A stretch of 64,000 bases of DNA, from assembly GCF_017980685.1 (NCBI RefSeq), contig NZ_JACXXO010000007.1, positions 62,001-126,000 of the forward strand, given 5' to 3'. This document shows, in pieces, positions 29,777 through 39,365 of the stretch (its first letter is position 1; each line of letters opens with the position of its first letter). The notes beneath the pieces were generated by a model. The model searched no databases. It had not been told where the DNA came from and was given only the letters and a program-made list of their open reading frames with translations. A program made the translations under genes and the position numbers. This DNA is from Pseudomonas iridis. GTDB lineage: Bacteria; Pseudomonadota; Gammaproteobacteria; Pseudomonadales; Pseudomonadaceae.

Positions 29777-30086
29777 GTTGTACATCCTTGTTTTAAATGA
29801 ATTGAATGTTGCTGGTGTCGCTGCTGAATACTATCGGCTTGTAGAGTATTGGCCTAATGTGATGCTGTTGCGGGGTGTTAAGAAGGCATGTTTGCTGTCG
29901 ACAGCATAAAAGGTTTTTTGAAGTTGTATGTCTGAGGTGTGGGGGCAGTCGTTAAAGTAAGCGAGAAACATAATTATTTAATTGATCTGTTGCTGAGGGT
30001 TTGATTTGCTTTTCCGTCTGGAATAGTTTGCGCTGGCAGCACGACAGTGTTGCGCAACTTAACTTTTATGATGGAAACGGAATTCT
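29777..30086. other. AT-richer intergenic region upstream of the phosphoesterase
   Basis: No gene was found in these 310 bases. Composition is visibly richer in A and T than the flanking cco genes. A perfect palindrome GTTGCGCAAC is at 30049-30058, about 30 bases before the phosphoesterase start, and could be an operator. Confidence 0.5.
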
Positions 30087-31106
30087 ATGTTTTTTATAAA
30101 AAGCACCGGGCTGCTTTGTAGCCTGCTATTGAGTATTGTTGCATCAGTGGTGAATGCGGCAGAAACCCCTGACTTGCCTCGACACGTTATCTTCACGTCA
30201 GATCCACAATTCCCCTGGACCGATAACTCGGATTCCGGCGTCGGTGAGTCGGCTTCAGAGCGTGACGAGCGCTCGCGCTGGCTGATTGAAACGCAATACT
30301 CGGATGTCGCCAGTTTCAGGAAGAACTTTAGTCGTGATTCGAACCCTGTCCCGGTCATGATCAATGGTGATATGACCGCGTTCGGTCATCGCGGTGAGCG
30401 CGCCACCACACGGTCGATTCTGGATGCGCAGTTGGGCGGTATATATGACTATGGTTTAGGGAATCACGATTACCAGAACAACATCAATGATTGCAGCTTT
30501 CCAGAGAATAACTGTGCGGCAGGTAGTATCAATGATATGAAAGAGCGCTATTGGGGTAGCGTGAATATGGATCTGGCGGCGCGCAGTGAGGGCGGCGCTA
30601 AAGTGTTATACGGAAGTCTTGCCTATTCGAAAACATTTGGTGACGTGCATCTGGTCCAGTTGAATGATGAACCCACGTACTCGGTGAAGTTTGCTTCGGG
30701 GTTTCCTCTGTTTCGCGTTAATTTTGAAATAACTGATGCCCTCGACTGGCTGGAGCGAGACCTGCAAAAGGCGCGGAGTCAGGGCAAGATCATTTTGCTC
30801 AATATGCACAAACCGGATCGCTGGCAGGGCAACTCGAAACAAATTGCCCGATTCAGGGCAATGGTCGAACGCTATCAGGTGACTGCTGTATTTGCCGGTC
30901 ACTACCATAACGATCCGGGAGGTTATACGAGTTGGGGAACCCGCGAATATTTTGGCGATGTGCCCGTTTTCCTGAGCGGAGGGGCGTCCAATCAGACTTA
31001 CTTGATAGCAAGCTTCGCTGCTGATCGAAAGTCGTTCAATGTGCATCAGGTGTCTAACAATAACTGGCCATCACGCAAGGTGATCGCCACTGTTGCGGTG
31101 CGCTGA
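30087..31106 (+). CDS. Secreted calcineurin-like metallophosphoesterase
   Basis: Protein of 339 aa with a signal peptide (MFFIKSTGLLCSLLLSIVAS..VVNA, cleavage before AETP). The mature part carries the ordered metal motifs of calcineurin-like phosphoesterases: FTSDPQFPW, NGDMTAFGH, GLGNHDYQNN, LLNMHKP and FAGHYHND. It is therefore likely a two-metal phosphoesterase acting in the periplasm or outside the cell; the substrate is unknown. Codon use is looser and more AT-rich than in neighbouring genes, and it interrupts the otherwise continuous ccoG to ccoN cluster, both signs of acquisition by transfer. It ends at a strong terminator shared with the convergent ccoP. Confidence 0.85.
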   Translation: MFFIKSTGLLCSLLLSIVASVVNAAETPDLPRHVIFTSDPQFPWTDNSDSGVGESASERDERSRWLIETQYSDVASFRKNFSRDSNPVPVMINGDMTAFGHRGERATTRSILDAQLGGIYDYGLGNHDYQNNINDCSFPENNCAAGSINDMKERYWGSVNMDLAARSEGGAKVLYGSLAYSKTFGDVHLVQLNDEPTYSVKFASGFPLFRVNFEITDALDWLERDLQKARSQGKIILLNMHKPDRWQGNSKQIARFRAMVERYQVTAVFAGHYHNDPGGYTSWGTREYFGDVPVFLSGGASNQTYLIASFAADRKSFNVHQVSNNNWPSRKVIATVAVR

Positions 31107-31125
31107 CAGTCACCGGACTGAAACG

Positions 31126-31160
31126 AAAACGGCCCCGTCAAATGACGGGGCCGTTTTTTT
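31126..31160. terminator. Bidirectional intrinsic terminator
   Basis: AAAACGGCCCCGTCA / AATGA / CGGGGCCGTTTTTTT: a strong GC stem with A-run and T-run on the two sides, between the convergent phosphoesterase and ccoP genes. Confidence 0.93.
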
Positions 31161-31176
31161 GCTTCAAGCGTTGGCC

Positions 31177-32160
31177 TTACTCAGCGTTCGCTTCCGGTGC
31201 TTTTTCACCGTGGGACAGGCTGTAAACATAAGCCGCCAGCAGGTGAACCTTGTCGTTGCCTTGCAGCTGTTCTTGTGCAGGCATCTGGCCTTGGCGGCCG
31301 TAACGAATGGTCTGCTGCAGTTGCGCAAAGCTCGAACCGTAGATGAATGCGCCCGGGTGGGTCAGGTCAGGCGCGCCCATCGCTGGCGTGCCTTTGCCCG
31401 CCGGGCCGTGGCAGGCCACGCAGTTGGCGGCGAACAGTTTCTGGCCATTGGCGACGTCTGCCTTGGCGCCTTCCGGCAGCTTGCGACCATCGAGGTTGGT
31501 GACCACGAACGCAGCGACATCGGCCACGCCTTGCTCGCCAATCACTTCAGCCCACGCCGGCATGACCGCGTGACGGCCGCCCATGATGGTGGTCTTGATG
31601 GTTTCCGCTTCACCGCCCCAGCGCCAGTCGGCGTCGGTCAGGTTAGGGAAGCCATAGGCACCCTTGGCGTCGGAACCGTGGCAGACCGAGCAGTTGGAAG
31701 CGAACAGGCGACCACCCATCTTCAGCGCTTGCGGGTCCTTGGCCACTTCTTCGATTGGCATGGCAGCGAACTTGGCGAAGATCGGACCGAACTTGGCGTC
31801 CGAGCGAGCCATTTCCTTTTCCCACTCGTGCACGCCAGTCCAGCCGGTCTGGCCGTTGGCGAACGCAGTCTGCTTCTCGGTATCGAGGTAGTTGTAGCCT
31901 GGCAGCAGGCCTTTCCAGTTACCCAGGCCCGGGTACAGCACCAGATAACCCAGTGCAAAGATGATGGTGCCCACGAACAGCATGAACCACCATTTCGGCA
32001 GCGGGTTGTCGTACTCCTCGATCCCGTCGAACGAGTGGCCGACCGTCTCGTCCGTCTGCTCGGAGCGCTGGCCCTTGCGGGTCGACAGCAACAGCCAGGT
32101 CAGGGCGAAGATGGTGCCAAGACTGAGGACTGTGACGTACAGACTCCAGAATGTAGTCAT
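31177..32160 (-). CDS. ccoP1: cbb3-type cytochrome c oxidase subunit III, first copy
   Basis: Dihaem c-type subunit (327 aa) that passes electrons to CcoO/CcoN. Two N-terminal membrane helices with [21 protein letters not shown] between them are followed by two cytochrome c domains, [12 protein letters not shown] and [11 protein letters not shown]. Compared with the second copy (34882) it has about ten extra residues ([18 protein letters not shown] region) before the [11 protein letters not shown] segment. Its start overlaps ccoQ1 by 4 bases. It is the last gene of the first operon. Confidence 0.95.
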   Translation of the reverse strand: MTTFWSLYVTVLSLGTIFALTWLLLSTRKGQRSEQTDETVGHSFDGIEEYDNPLPKWWFMLFVGTIIFALGYLVLYPGLGNWKGLLPGYNYLDTEKQTAFANGQTGWTGVHEWEKEMARSDAKFGPIFAKFAAMPIEEVAKDPQALKMGGRLFASNCSVCHGSDAKGAYGFPNLTDADWRWGGEAETIKTTIMGGRHAVMPAWAEVIGEQGVADVAAFVVTNLDGRKLPEGAKADVANGQKLFAANCVACHGPAGKGTPAMGAPDLTHPGAFIYGSSFAQLQQTIRYGRQGQMPAQEQLQGNDKVHLLAAYVYSLSHGEKAPEANAE

Positions 32161-32342
32161 TCTTTGTTACTCCTAGAAGCTTGCTCGACGTGCTTGATGG
32201 CTTCGGGATCATCCGCAAAAGGCAGCAAGGTCGCGTCTTCAAACTCCGACTTGCGCTTGGGGCTGAACACCCACAACGCCAGACCGATAAAGGCCACCAT
32301 CACAACAACGGTGCCCAGGCCACGAATCATCCCGATATCCAT
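32157..32342 (-). CDS. ccoQ1: cbb3-type oxidase subunit CcoQ, first copy
   Basis: Small single-helix membrane protein (61 aa), [26 protein letters not shown], that stabilises the CcoNO-CcoP complex. It lies between ccoO and ccoP with a 4-base overlap downstream. Confidence 0.92.
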   Translation of the reverse strand: MDIGMIRGLGTVVVMVAFIGLALWVFSPKRKSEFEDATLLPFADDPEAIKHVEQASRSNKE

Positions 32343-32347
32343 CTAAA

Positions 32348-32956
32348 TCACCGTTTGCTTTTGATGATGGTGCCCAGGCCTTGCAGATAGGCCACCAGCG
32401 CGTCCATTTCGGTTTTGCCCTTCACGGCATCCTGAGCACCGGCGATGTCTTCATCGGTGTACGGAACGCCGAGCGTACGCAGGACCTCCATTTTCTTGGC
32501 AGTTTCCTTGCCGTCGAGCTTGTTTTCCACGAGGAACGGGTAGGCCGGCATCTTCGACTCAGGCACCACGTTGCGCGGGTTGTACAAGTGCGCACGTTGC
32601 CAGTCATCGGAGTAACGACCGCCGACACGGGCCAGGTCCGGACCGGTACGCTTGGAACCCCACAGGAACGGGTGGTCCCAGACGCTTTCACCGGCGACCG
32701 AGTAGTGGCCGTAGCGTTCGGTTTCGGCACGGAACGGACGGATCATCTGCGAGTGGCAGCCGACACAGCCGTTGGCGATGTAAACGTCGCGGCCTTCCAG
32801 TTCAAGGGCGGTACGCGGCTTCATGCCTTCGACCGGCTTGTTGGTAACGTCCTGGAAAAACAGCGGTACGATCTGGGTCAGGCCACCGACGCTGACGGCG
32901 ATGACCATGAAGAAGGCCAGCAGGCCAATATTCTTCTCGACAGCTTCATGCTTCAT
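32348..32956 (-). CDS. ccoO1: cbb3-type cytochrome c oxidase subunit II, first copy
   Basis: Monohaem c-type membrane-anchored subunit (202 aa). It has an N-terminal membrane helix ([23 protein letters not shown]), the haem motif [24 protein letters not shown], and [38 protein letters not shown], whose SKMPxYP provides the distal methionine. The start overlaps the ccoN1 stop by one base (TGATG). Confidence 0.96.
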   Translation of the reverse strand: MKHEAVEKNIGLLAFFMVIAVSVGGLTQIVPLFFQDVTNKPVEGMKPRTALELEGRDVYIANGCVGCHSQMIRPFRAETERYGHYSVAGESVWDHPFLWGSKRTGPDLARVGGRYSDDWQRAHLYNPRNVVPESKMPAYPFLVENKLDGKETAKKMEVLRTLGVPYTDEDIAGAQDAVKGKTEMDALVAYLQGLGTIIKSKR

Positions 32957-34398
32957 CAGTGAGCTCCAACGACAGCGATCTGGGCAGCGGCTTCGGCTTC
33001 AGCCGGGTTCGAGGCGCGCACGGTGCGCCAGACGTTGTAAGCCATCAGCAGCATGCCGCTGGCGAAGAACGCACCGCCCAGGGCACGGACGATAAAGCCC
33101 GGGTGACTGGCTTGCAGCGCTTCGACGAACGAGTAGGTGAGGGTGCCGTCATCGTTGATTGCACGCCACATCAGACCCTGTGTGATGCCGTTGACCCACA
33201 TCGACGCGATGTAGAGCACGGTACCGATGGTCGCGAGCCAGAAGTGCGCGTTGATCAGGCCGACACTGTGCATCTGCGCACGACCGAACAGTTTCGGGAT
33301 CATGTGGTAGATCGCGCCGATCGAGATCATTGCCACCCAGCCCAGAGCGCCGGCGTGTACGTGGCCGATGGTCCAGTCGGTGTAGTGCGAGAGCGAGTTG
33401 ACGGTCTTGATCGCCATCATCGGCCCTTCAAAGGTCGACATGCCGTAGAACGCCAGCGATACCACGAGGAAGCGCAGGATCGGGTCGGTGCGCAGCTTAT
33501 GCCAGGCGCCCGAGAGGGTCATCATGCCGTTGATCATGCCGCCCCAGCTTGGCGCCAGCAGGATGATCGACATCGCCATGCCCAGCGATTGTGCCCAATC
33601 CGGCAGCGCGGTGTAGTGCAAGTGGTGCGGGCCGGCCCAGATGTACAGGGTGATCAGTGCCCAGAAGTGCACAATCGACAGGCGATAGGAGTAGATCGGA
33701 CGTTCGGCCTGTTTCGGCACGAAGTAATACATCATCCCCAGGAAGCCGGTGGTCAGGAAGAAACCCACGGCATTGTGGCCGTACCACCACTGGATCATCG
33801 CGTCGGTCGCGCCCGAGTAGGCGGAGTAGGACTTGAACAGACTCACCGGCAGGGAGGCGTGGTTGACGATGTGCAGCATTGCGGTCACGACGATGAACGC
33901 ACCGTAGAACCAGTTACCGACATAAATGTGTTTGGTTTTGCGCTTGGTGATGGTGCCGAAGAACACCAGCCCGTAGGTCACCCAGACAATGGCCAGCAAA
34001 ATGGCGATCGGCCATTCCAGTTCCGCGTATTCCTTGGTGGTGGTGTAACCCAGCGGCAAGGTAATGATCGCGCCGACGATCACCGCTTGCCATCCCCAGA
34101 AGGTGAAGGCGGCGAGGCTGTCGGAAATCAGTCGCGTCTGGCAGGTTCGCTGCACGACATAGTAGGAAGTGGCAAACAGTGCACAACCACCGAAAGCGAA
34201 AATCACCAGGTTTGTGTGCAACGGGCGCAGGCGTCCAAAGCTCGTCCACGGCAGACCGAAGTTCAATTCCGGCCAGACCAGTTGCGAGGCGATGAAAACG
34301 CCGAGCCCCATGCCAAGGATCCCCCAGACCACCGTCATGATGGCGAACTGGCGGACTACCTTATAGTTATAAGCAGTCGGACTGATTGCTGTGCTCAT
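32956..34398 (-). CDS. ccoN1: cbb3-type cytochrome c oxidase subunit I, first copy
   Basis: Catalytic subunit (480 aa) of a high-affinity proton-pumping terminal oxidase, holding haem b and the haem b3/CuB centre. About twelve membrane helices; landmarks are WGRL-like [64 protein letters not shown] (CuB histidines) and [14 protein letters not shown]. The frame is open 24 codons further, but [22 protein letters not shown] is the family start. It is next to ccoG, the position of the constitutive cco-1 operon in P. aeruginosa. Confidence 0.96.
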   Translation of the reverse strand: MSTAISPTAYNYKVVRQFAIMTVVWGILGMGLGVFIASQLVWPELNFGLPWTSFGRLRPLHTNLVIFAFGGCALFATSYYVVQRTCQTRLISDSLAAFTFWGWQAVIVGAIITLPLGYTTTKEYAELEWPIAILLAIVWVTYGLVFFGTITKRKTKHIYVGNWFYGAFIVVTAMLHIVNHASLPVSLFKSYSAYSGATDAMIQWWYGHNAVGFFLTTGFLGMMYYFVPKQAERPIYSYRLSIVHFWALITLYIWAGPHHLHYTALPDWAQSLGMAMSIILLAPSWGGMINGMMTLSGAWHKLRTDPILRFLVVSLAFYGMSTFEGPMMAIKTVNSLSHYTDWTIGHVHAGALGWVAMISIGAIYHMIPKLFGRAQMHSVGLINAHFWLATIGTVLYIASMWVNGITQGLMWRAINDDGTLTYSFVEALQASHPGFIVRALGGAFFASGMLLMAYNVWRTVRASNPAEAEAAAQIAVVGAH

Positions 34399-34881
34399 TC
34401 TAAGGTTCCACGGTTTGGGTATTTTATTAGGATTAATTCGGCCGCAAGTATGGGGAAAGCAGGGGGTCATTGCAACGCGCCATGACCTGGGTCAATGCTT
34501 TCCAACGCTGGTTCTGCGGCCTTTCCATGCGCCGCGTAAGGACAAAATCGGCCTCGGACAAAATGTCGCACTGGATGAAAAAAGCGAGGGGTTCAGGTCG
34601 CTTGTAACGAGGTGTGTTCAAACGGTCCGTTCGGCTGACGGACGGCAACTGGCTCGACAGCCGGTATCTACCGGCGTTTGCGGCCACATCAGTCAGCCAT
34701 TTCGCAGAACACAGCGGTTAGCGTCGACCTGGAACCGGTGCGAGCCAGTCCTCATCGAGCAAGCGTAGACCTGAATCAGGGGAACCGAAAGGCGAGGGTG
34801 TGAAGGGTGCGACAATGCGTCGCAAAGGGGCAGGAAACTGCCGCACCTTAATCGGTGCGGCAGAGGTGTAGGCAATACGGT
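34399..34881. other. Region between the two cco operons
   Basis: 483 bases without a credible gene. It must hold the ccoN1 promoter; AT-rich tracts lie just upstream of its start. ATGACCTGGGTCAA at 34482-34495 is a poor Anr-like match (minus strand TTGACCCAGGTCAT). A hairpin at 34838-34863 lies downstream of the second operon. Confidence 0.6.
34838..34863 (-). terminator. Hairpin downstream of ccoP2
   Basis: CTGCCGCACC / TTAATC / GGTGCGGCAG: a ten-base-pair perfect stem 19 bases after the ccoP2 stop. The T-run on the minus strand is short (TTTCC), so it may stabilise the 3' end or terminate weakly. Confidence 0.55.
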
Positions 34882-35832
34882 CTATTTATTGTCTTCAGTT
34901 ATAAGTTTTTCTGTGCTCAATCCATGGCTCAAGCTGTACACATAGGCGGCGAGCAATTGCACCTTGTCGTTACCCAGCAGTTCGTTTTGCGCCGGCATAT
35001 GGCCCTGACGACCGTGGCGAATGGTTTGTTCAAGCTGAGTAAGGCTGGTGCCATAGATAAACCCGGCCGGGTGCGTCAGATTCGGCGCGCCCATGGCTTC
35101 AGTGCCTTTGCCGGTTGCCCCGTGGCACGCCACGCAAGTGGTGCTGAAGGCTTGTTGTCCGGCTTGCAGATCAGCCTTGCTGTCGGCAGGCAGCGGCAGG
35201 CCGGCCAGTTCGTGACGCACGTACGCCGCGACGTTCTTCACGCCCGCTTCGCCCAGCACTTCGCCCCAGGCCGGCATTGCTGCTACCCGGCCACCCATGA
35301 TGGTGGTCTTGATGGTGTCGGCATTGCCGCCCCAGCGCCAGTCGCTGTCGGCGAGATTAGGGAAGCCGAACGCGCCTTTGGCGTCGGAGCCGTGGCACAC
35401 CGAGCAGTTGGAAGCGAACAGACGGCCACCCATTTTCAGCGCCTGCGGATCCTTTGCCACTTCCTCCACCGGCATGGCGGCGAACCTGGCGAAGATCGGC
35501 CCGAACTTGGCGTCAGCCTTGTTCATTTCCTTTTCCCACTCGTGCACGCCGGTCCAGCCGTCCTCGTAACCCGGCAGGACGCCTTTCCAGTTGCCCAGGC
35601 CCGGATAAAGGATCAGGTAGCCCACAGAAAACACCAAGGTGCCGGCGAACAGCATGAACCACCACTGTGGCAGCGGGTTGTCGTACTCCTCGATGCCGTC
35701 AAAGCTGTGGCCCATGGTCTGGTCGACGCTGCCCTTGGTTTCGCCCCGGCGGGTGCCGATCAGCAGCCACGTCAGGCCGATCAGGCTGCCGATGGTCAGT
35801 ACGCAGATCCACGTACTCCAGAAGGTGGTCAT
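34882..35832 (-). CDS. ccoP2: cbb3-type cytochrome c oxidase subunit III, second copy
   Basis: Dihaem c subunit (316 aa) of the second oxidase. Same architecture as the first copy: two membrane helices, [12 protein letters not shown] and [11 protein letters not shown] haem sites, and the C-terminal [18 protein letters not shown]. It is 11 residues shorter than ccoP1 because of a deletion before [11 protein letters not shown], and the C-terminal tail differs ([12 protein letters not shown]). It overlaps ccoQ2 by 4 bases. Confidence 0.95.
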   Translation of the reverse strand: MTTFWSTWICVLTIGSLIGLTWLLIGTRRGETKGSVDQTMGHSFDGIEEYDNPLPQWWFMLFAGTLVFSVGYLILYPGLGNWKGVLPGYEDGWTGVHEWEKEMNKADAKFGPIFARFAAMPVEEVAKDPQALKMGGRLFASNCSVCHGSDAKGAFGFPNLADSDWRWGGNADTIKTTIMGGRVAAMPAWGEVLGEAGVKNVAAYVRHELAGLPLPADSKADLQAGQQAFSTTCVACHGATGKGTEAMGAPNLTHPAGFIYGTSLTQLEQTIRHGRQGHMPAQNELLGNDKVQLLAAYVYSLSHGLSTEKLITEDNK

Positions 35833-36026
35833 GGCCGGGTACTCCTTGTTTCAGATGCTGGGGTAGTGTCGGGTTGCGGTTCGTCGGCGAACGGCAGCAA
35901 ACGCGCTTCGGCGAATTCCGGATTGCGCTTGCGGTTGAACACCCACAGGGTCAAGCCAACGAAGGCGACGAACACCACAACGGTGCCTAAGCCACGAATC
36001 AGTCCTGCACTCATTTCAAAGACCAT
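35829..36026 (-). CDS. ccoQ2: cbb3-type oxidase subunit CcoQ, second copy
   Basis: Single-helix subunit (65 aa), [27 protein letters not shown], with a Pro/Thr-rich tail unlike ccoQ1. The ATG at 36026 follows AGAGGTGA; a second ATG four codons later has no ribosome site. Confidence 0.9.
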   Translation of the reverse strand: MVFEMSAGLIRGLGTVVVFVAFVGLTLWVFNRKRNPEFAEARLLPFADEPQPDTTPASETRSTRP

Positions 36027-36029
36027 GGC

Positions 36030-36638
36030 TCACCTCTTGCTCTTGATTGCAGTGCCGAGCACTTGCAGATAGGAGATGAGTGCGTCCATTTCGGTCTTGT
36101 CCTTGAGGCTGGCCACCGCGCCGCTGATGTCGTCGTCGGTGTACGGCACGCCGAGGGTGCGCATGGTCTTGAGCTTGGTTTCGGTGTGGCTGCTGTCGAC
36201 CGCTTGCGTGACCAGCCATGGGTAGGCCGGCATTTTCGATTCCGGTACGACGTTGCGCGGGTTGTACAAATGCGCGCGGTGCCAGTCATCCGAGTATCGC
36301 GCGCCGACCCGTGCCAGATCCGGCCCGGTGCGTTTCGAGCCCCACAGGAACGGGTGATCCCAAACGCTTTCCCCGGCCACCGAGTAGTGCCCGTAGCGCT
36401 CGGTTTCAGCGCGGAACGGCCGGATCATCTGTGAATGGCACTGGACGCAGCCTTCACGGATGTAAATGTCGCGACCTTCCAGTTGCAGCGCGGTGTAGGG
36501 CTTCATGCCTTCCACCGGTTTGTTGGTGACGTCCTGGAAGAACAGCGGGACGATCTGGGTCAGGCCGCCGATGCTCACGGCGAACACCATCAACAGCATC
36601 AGCAGGCCGACGTTCTTTTCAATCGTTTCGTGTTTCAT
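36030..36638 (-). CDS. ccoO2: cbb3-type cytochrome c oxidase subunit II, second copy
   Basis: Monohaem c subunit (202 aa) with [13 protein letters not shown] (first copy has GCVGCH) and SKMPAYPWL. The start is the ATG at 36638, [12 protein letters not shown], 10 bases after ccoN2. Same length as the first copy, most differences being conservative or in the C-terminal third. Confidence 0.96.
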   Translation of the reverse strand: MKHETIEKNVGLLMLLMVFAVSIGGLTQIVPLFFQDVTNKPVEGMKPYTALQLEGRDIYIREGCVQCHSQMIRPFRAETERYGHYSVAGESVWDHPFLWGSKRTGPDLARVGARYSDDWHRAHLYNPRNVVPESKMPAYPWLVTQAVDSSHTETKLKTMRTLGVPYTDDDISGAVASLKDKTEMDALISYLQVLGTAIKSKR

Positions 36639-36648
36639 GGCGGACTCC

Positions 36649-38073
36649 TCAGGCCATCTGCGCGGCGGCAACGACGTCAGCAGGCTGCGAGGCCCGCACC
36701 GTGCGCCAGGTGTTGTAAGCCATCAGGAACATGCCGCTGAGGAAGATCGCCCCGCCAACCAGCCGCACGACAAAGCCTGGGTGGCTGGCCACCAGGGTTT
36801 CGACGAAGGAGTAGGTCAGCGTGCCGTCCTCGTTGACCGCGCGCCACATCAGGCCCTGGGCGATGCCGTTGACCCACATCGAGGCGATGTAAAGCACGGT
36901 GCCGATGGTCGCGAGCCAGAAGTGCGCGTTGATCAGGCCGACGCTGTGCATTTGCGCCTTGCCGAAGATTTTCGGGATCATGTGATACAGCGCGCCGATG
37001 GAAATCATCGCTACCCAGCCCAGAGCGCCGGCGTGAACGTGGCCGATGGTCCAGTCGGTGTAGTGGGAGAGGGCGTTGACGGTCTTGATCGCCATCATCG
37101 GACCTTCGAAGGTCGACATGCCGTAGAACGCCAGCGAGACCACAAGGAAGCGCAGGATCGGGTCACTGCGCAACTTATGCCACGCGCCCGAGAGGGTCAT
37201 CATGCCGTTGATCATGCCGCCCCAGCTCGGCGCCAGCAGAATCAGTGACATCACCATGCCCAGCGACTGCGCCCAGTCTGGCAGTGCGGTGTAGTGCAAG
37301 TGGTGTGGGCCGGCCCAGATGTACAGGGTGATCAGTGCCCAGAAGTGCACGATCGACAGGCGATACGAATACACCGGACGCTCGGCCTGTTTCGGCACGA
37401 AGTAGTACATCATCCCGAGGAAACCGGCGGTGAGGAAAAAGCCTACGGCGTTGTGGCCGTACCACCATTGCACCATCGCGTCGGTGGCGCCGGAGTACAG
37501 CGAGTAGGACTTGGTAAAACTGACCGGAACTTCCAGGTTGTTGACGATGTGCAAAATCGCCACAGTGATGATGAACGCGCCGAAGAACCAGTTGCCCACA
37601 TAAATGTGTTTGGTCTTGCGCTGCATGATCGTGCCGAAGAACACGACCGCGTAGGCGACCCAGACAATGGTGATCAGGATGTCGATCGGCCACTCCAGCT
37701 CGGCGTATTCCTTGGAGCTGGTGTAACCCAATGGCAGGCTGATCGCCGCCAAAAGGATCACCAGTTGCCAGCCCCAGAAGCAGAATGCGGCAATCTTTGG
37801 CGCAAACAATTGGGTTTGGCAGGTGCGTTGTACCGAGTAGAACGAACTGGCGAACAGCGCGCAGCCACCGAACGCGAAGATCACCGCGTTGGTGTGCAGA
37901 GGGCGTAGACGGCCGAAACTGGTCCAGGGTAAATCGAAGTTGAGCTCGGGCCAGACCAATTGGGCCGCGAGAAAAACCCCGAGCCCCATGCCGACGATGC
38001 CCCACACCACCGTCATAATGGCGAATTGGCGGACCACCTTGTAGTTGTAGGCGGTACTGATAGAAGTGTTCAT
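36649..38073 (-). CDS. ccoN2: cbb3-type cytochrome c oxidase subunit I, second copy
   Basis: Catalytic subunit (474 aa) of the second oxidase, closely similar to ccoN1 over its whole length, with the same haem and CuB histidine segments ([28 protein letters not shown]). Differences cluster in the helices around residues 100-150 ([20 protein letters not shown]) and the C-terminal tail. The upstream region carries a near-perfect Anr box at 38193, about 120 bases before the ATG. This fits cco-2 of P. aeruginosa, which Anr induces at low oxygen. Confidence 0.96.
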   Translation of the reverse strand: MNTSISTAYNYKVVRQFAIMTVVWGIVGMGLGVFLAAQLVWPELNFDLPWTSFGRLRPLHTNAVIFAFGGCALFASSFYSVQRTCQTQLFAPKIAAFCFWGWQLVILLAAISLPLGYTSSKEYAELEWPIDILITIVWVAYAVVFFGTIMQRKTKHIYVGNWFFGAFIITVAILHIVNNLEVPVSFTKSYSLYSGATDAMVQWWYGHNAVGFFLTAGFLGMMYYFVPKQAERPVYSYRLSIVHFWALITLYIWAGPHHLHYTALPDWAQSLGMVMSLILLAPSWGGMINGMMTLSGAWHKLRSDPILRFLVVSLAFYGMSTFEGPMMAIKTVNALSHYTDWTIGHVHAGALGWVAMISIGALYHMIPKIFGKAQMHSVGLINAHFWLATIGTVLYIASMWVNGIAQGLMWRAVNEDGTLTYSFVETLVASHPGFVVRLVGGAIFLSGMFLMAYNTWRTVRASQPADVVAAAQMA

Positions 38074-38167
38074 GGTTCCCCATCCACGGTTCAGCCGAAG
38101 TGACCGCGCGCAAAAGAGCCGCAAATCCTTCGCCTGGAGTTATAGGCAGACTAAAAGCGAGGCAAGC

Positions 38168-38848
38168 ATGAACAAACAGCACAAGGCCAGTATTGACGGG
38201 GATCAATGGGCGCAGTGCGTACTTGATCATGGGTGGCTTTGGAACGCCGCCAGTGGCGAGGCTTCGGCGACGTTGATCCTGGCGCATGGGGCGGGGGCGC
38301 CGATGGACAGTGAGTGGATGAACGACATGGCTGGGCGCCTTGCTGCACTTGGGGTGAACGTGTTGCGGTTTGAGTTTCCGTATATGGCGCAGCGGCGGGT
38401 TGATGGGGTGAAGCGGCCGCCGAATCCTGCGGGGAAATTGCAGGAGTGTTGGTGTGAGGTGTATGGCTTGGTGCGACGTCATGTCACTGGGGTTCTGGCG
38501 ATTGGTGGGAAGTCGATGGGCGGGCGGATGGCGAGTCTGGTGGCGGATGAGTTGGGGGCTGATGCGCTTGTGTGCCTGGGCTATCCGTTTTATGCGGTGG
38601 GGAAACCGGAGAAGCCGCGGGTTGAGCATTTGGCTGGGTTGAAGACGCGGACGTTGATTGTGCAGGGGGAGCGGGATGCGCTTGGGAATCTTGCGGCGGT
38701 TGAGGGGTATTCGTTAGCGCCGAGTATTGAGGTGTTTTGGCTGGTGGCCGGGGATCATGATTTGAAGCCTTTGAAAGTTTCGGGGTTTACCCATGAGCAG
38801 CATTTGGCCAGCGCCGCGCAAAAGGTATCCGAATTTCTCAGCGACTGA
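38168..38848 (+). CDS. Alpha/beta-hydrolase of the KANL3/Tex30 type
   Basis: Protein of 226 aa, predicted cytosolic serine hydrolase. ATLILAHGAGAPMDSEWM gives the oxyanion strand and HGAG motif, GGKSMGGRMAS holds the nucleophile serine, GERDALG the acid and AGDHDLKPL the histidine. This order is that of the small KANL3/Tex30-like alpha/beta-hydrolase family; the substrate is unknown. GAGG lies 7 bases before the ATG at 38168, and an upstream extension overlapping ccoN2 is rejected. Many codons end in G or T (GGG, GTG, TTG, GCG) where neighbours prefer C, suggesting a different history. Its codons about 9-13 coincide with the Anr box for ccoN2. Confidence 0.82.
   Translation: MNKQHKASIDGDQWAQCVLDHGWLWNAASGEASATLILAHGAGAPMDSEWMNDMAGRLAALGVNVLRFEFPYMAQRRVDGVKRPPNPAGKLQECWCEVYGLVRRHVTGVLAIGGKSMGGRMASLVADELGADALVCLGYPFYAVGKPEKPRVEHLAGLKTRTLIVQGERDALGNLAAVEGYSLAPSIEVFWLVAGDHDLKPLKVSGFTHEQHLASAAQKVSEFLSD
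38193..38206 (-). promoter_or_regulatory. Anr box for the second cco operon, inside the divergent gene
   Basis: TTGACGGGGATCAA: nine of ten half-site positions match TTGAT-N4-ATCAA. It is centred about 125 bases upstream of ccoN2 and lies within the first 40 bases of the hydrolase coding sequence. Confidence 0.75.
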
Positions 38849-38893
38849 CCGAGCTGGGCTGAGATTTTGAACTGCATGAAGATCTGCTCCCTT

Positions 38894-38933
38894 CCCCCTC
38901 GCCCCCATGGGGGAGAGGGCTGGGGTGAGGGGG
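38894..38933. repeat. CCCTC-type palindromic repeat
   Basis: CCCCCTCGCCCCCATGGGGG followed by AGAGGGCTGGGGTGAGGGGG, an imperfect palindrome after the hydrolase gene. Related in sequence to the element at 27289. Confidence 0.7.
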
Positions 38934-38949
38934 ATGGATTTCAGCTACG

Positions 38950-39245
38950 ACATATTTTTTGGGTACATATCCATTGCTGCGGTAACGGCCGCTTAGGGTT
39001 TCGCCCTGACGGCGACTCACTTTTTTTACAAACGCCTAAAAAAAGTAAGCAAAAAAACGCTTGCTCCTACGTGCGGCCCGCTCGCTGGGGCTCGGGGTTC
39101 CTTCGCTCCGGAATCGATCCGGGCGCAGCGTCTCCGGTTTGCTGCGCTGCACCTCCTCTCGCTGTGTTTGGCTTCGCCAAACGGTCGCTGCGCTCCCACC
39201 CCCGGATCAATCCCTCCACTCAGCCTTCCGACGTCGCCCGAGGAT
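38950..39245. repeat. Dispersed non-coding Pseudomonas element (inferred)
   Basis: About 295 bases with A-runs and T-runs (CTCACTTTTTTTACAAACGCC, then CCTAAAAAAAGTAAGCAAAAAA) followed by a GC-rich part with several short hairpins such as TTTGGCTTCGCCAAA and CGATCCGGG...CCCGGATC. Frames through it have no ribosome site and no protein character. From memory this sequence type recurs in many Pseudomonas genomes; within this window only one copy is present, so its repeat nature is not shown here. Confidence 0.5.
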
Positions 39246-39365
39246 CAAGATCAAGAGCGGCAGCCGAGCTAACGCTCATCCTGTTGAGTGGTGAAGAGCA
39301 GAAGCGGTGCCGGCTTTGGCGGCCTGATAGCCGACCAATCTCTGATTGACGCACCCGGTCCAACT

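Noticed and set aside
27833..29800. 655-codon plus-strand frame across ccoH and ccoG
   Set aside because: Lies opposite two well-supported membrane protein genes and has a low-complexity D/H/A/Q-rich composition typical of antisense frames.
31177..38073. Assembly duplication of one cco operon
   Set aside because: The copies differ throughout in nucleotides, in CcoP length, in CcoQ tails and in upstream regions, so they are true paralogues.
38867..39349. 160-codon frame after the alpha/beta-hydrolase
   Set aside because: Translates palindromic and dispersed repeat sequence; peptide is low in structure and no ribosome site precedes it.
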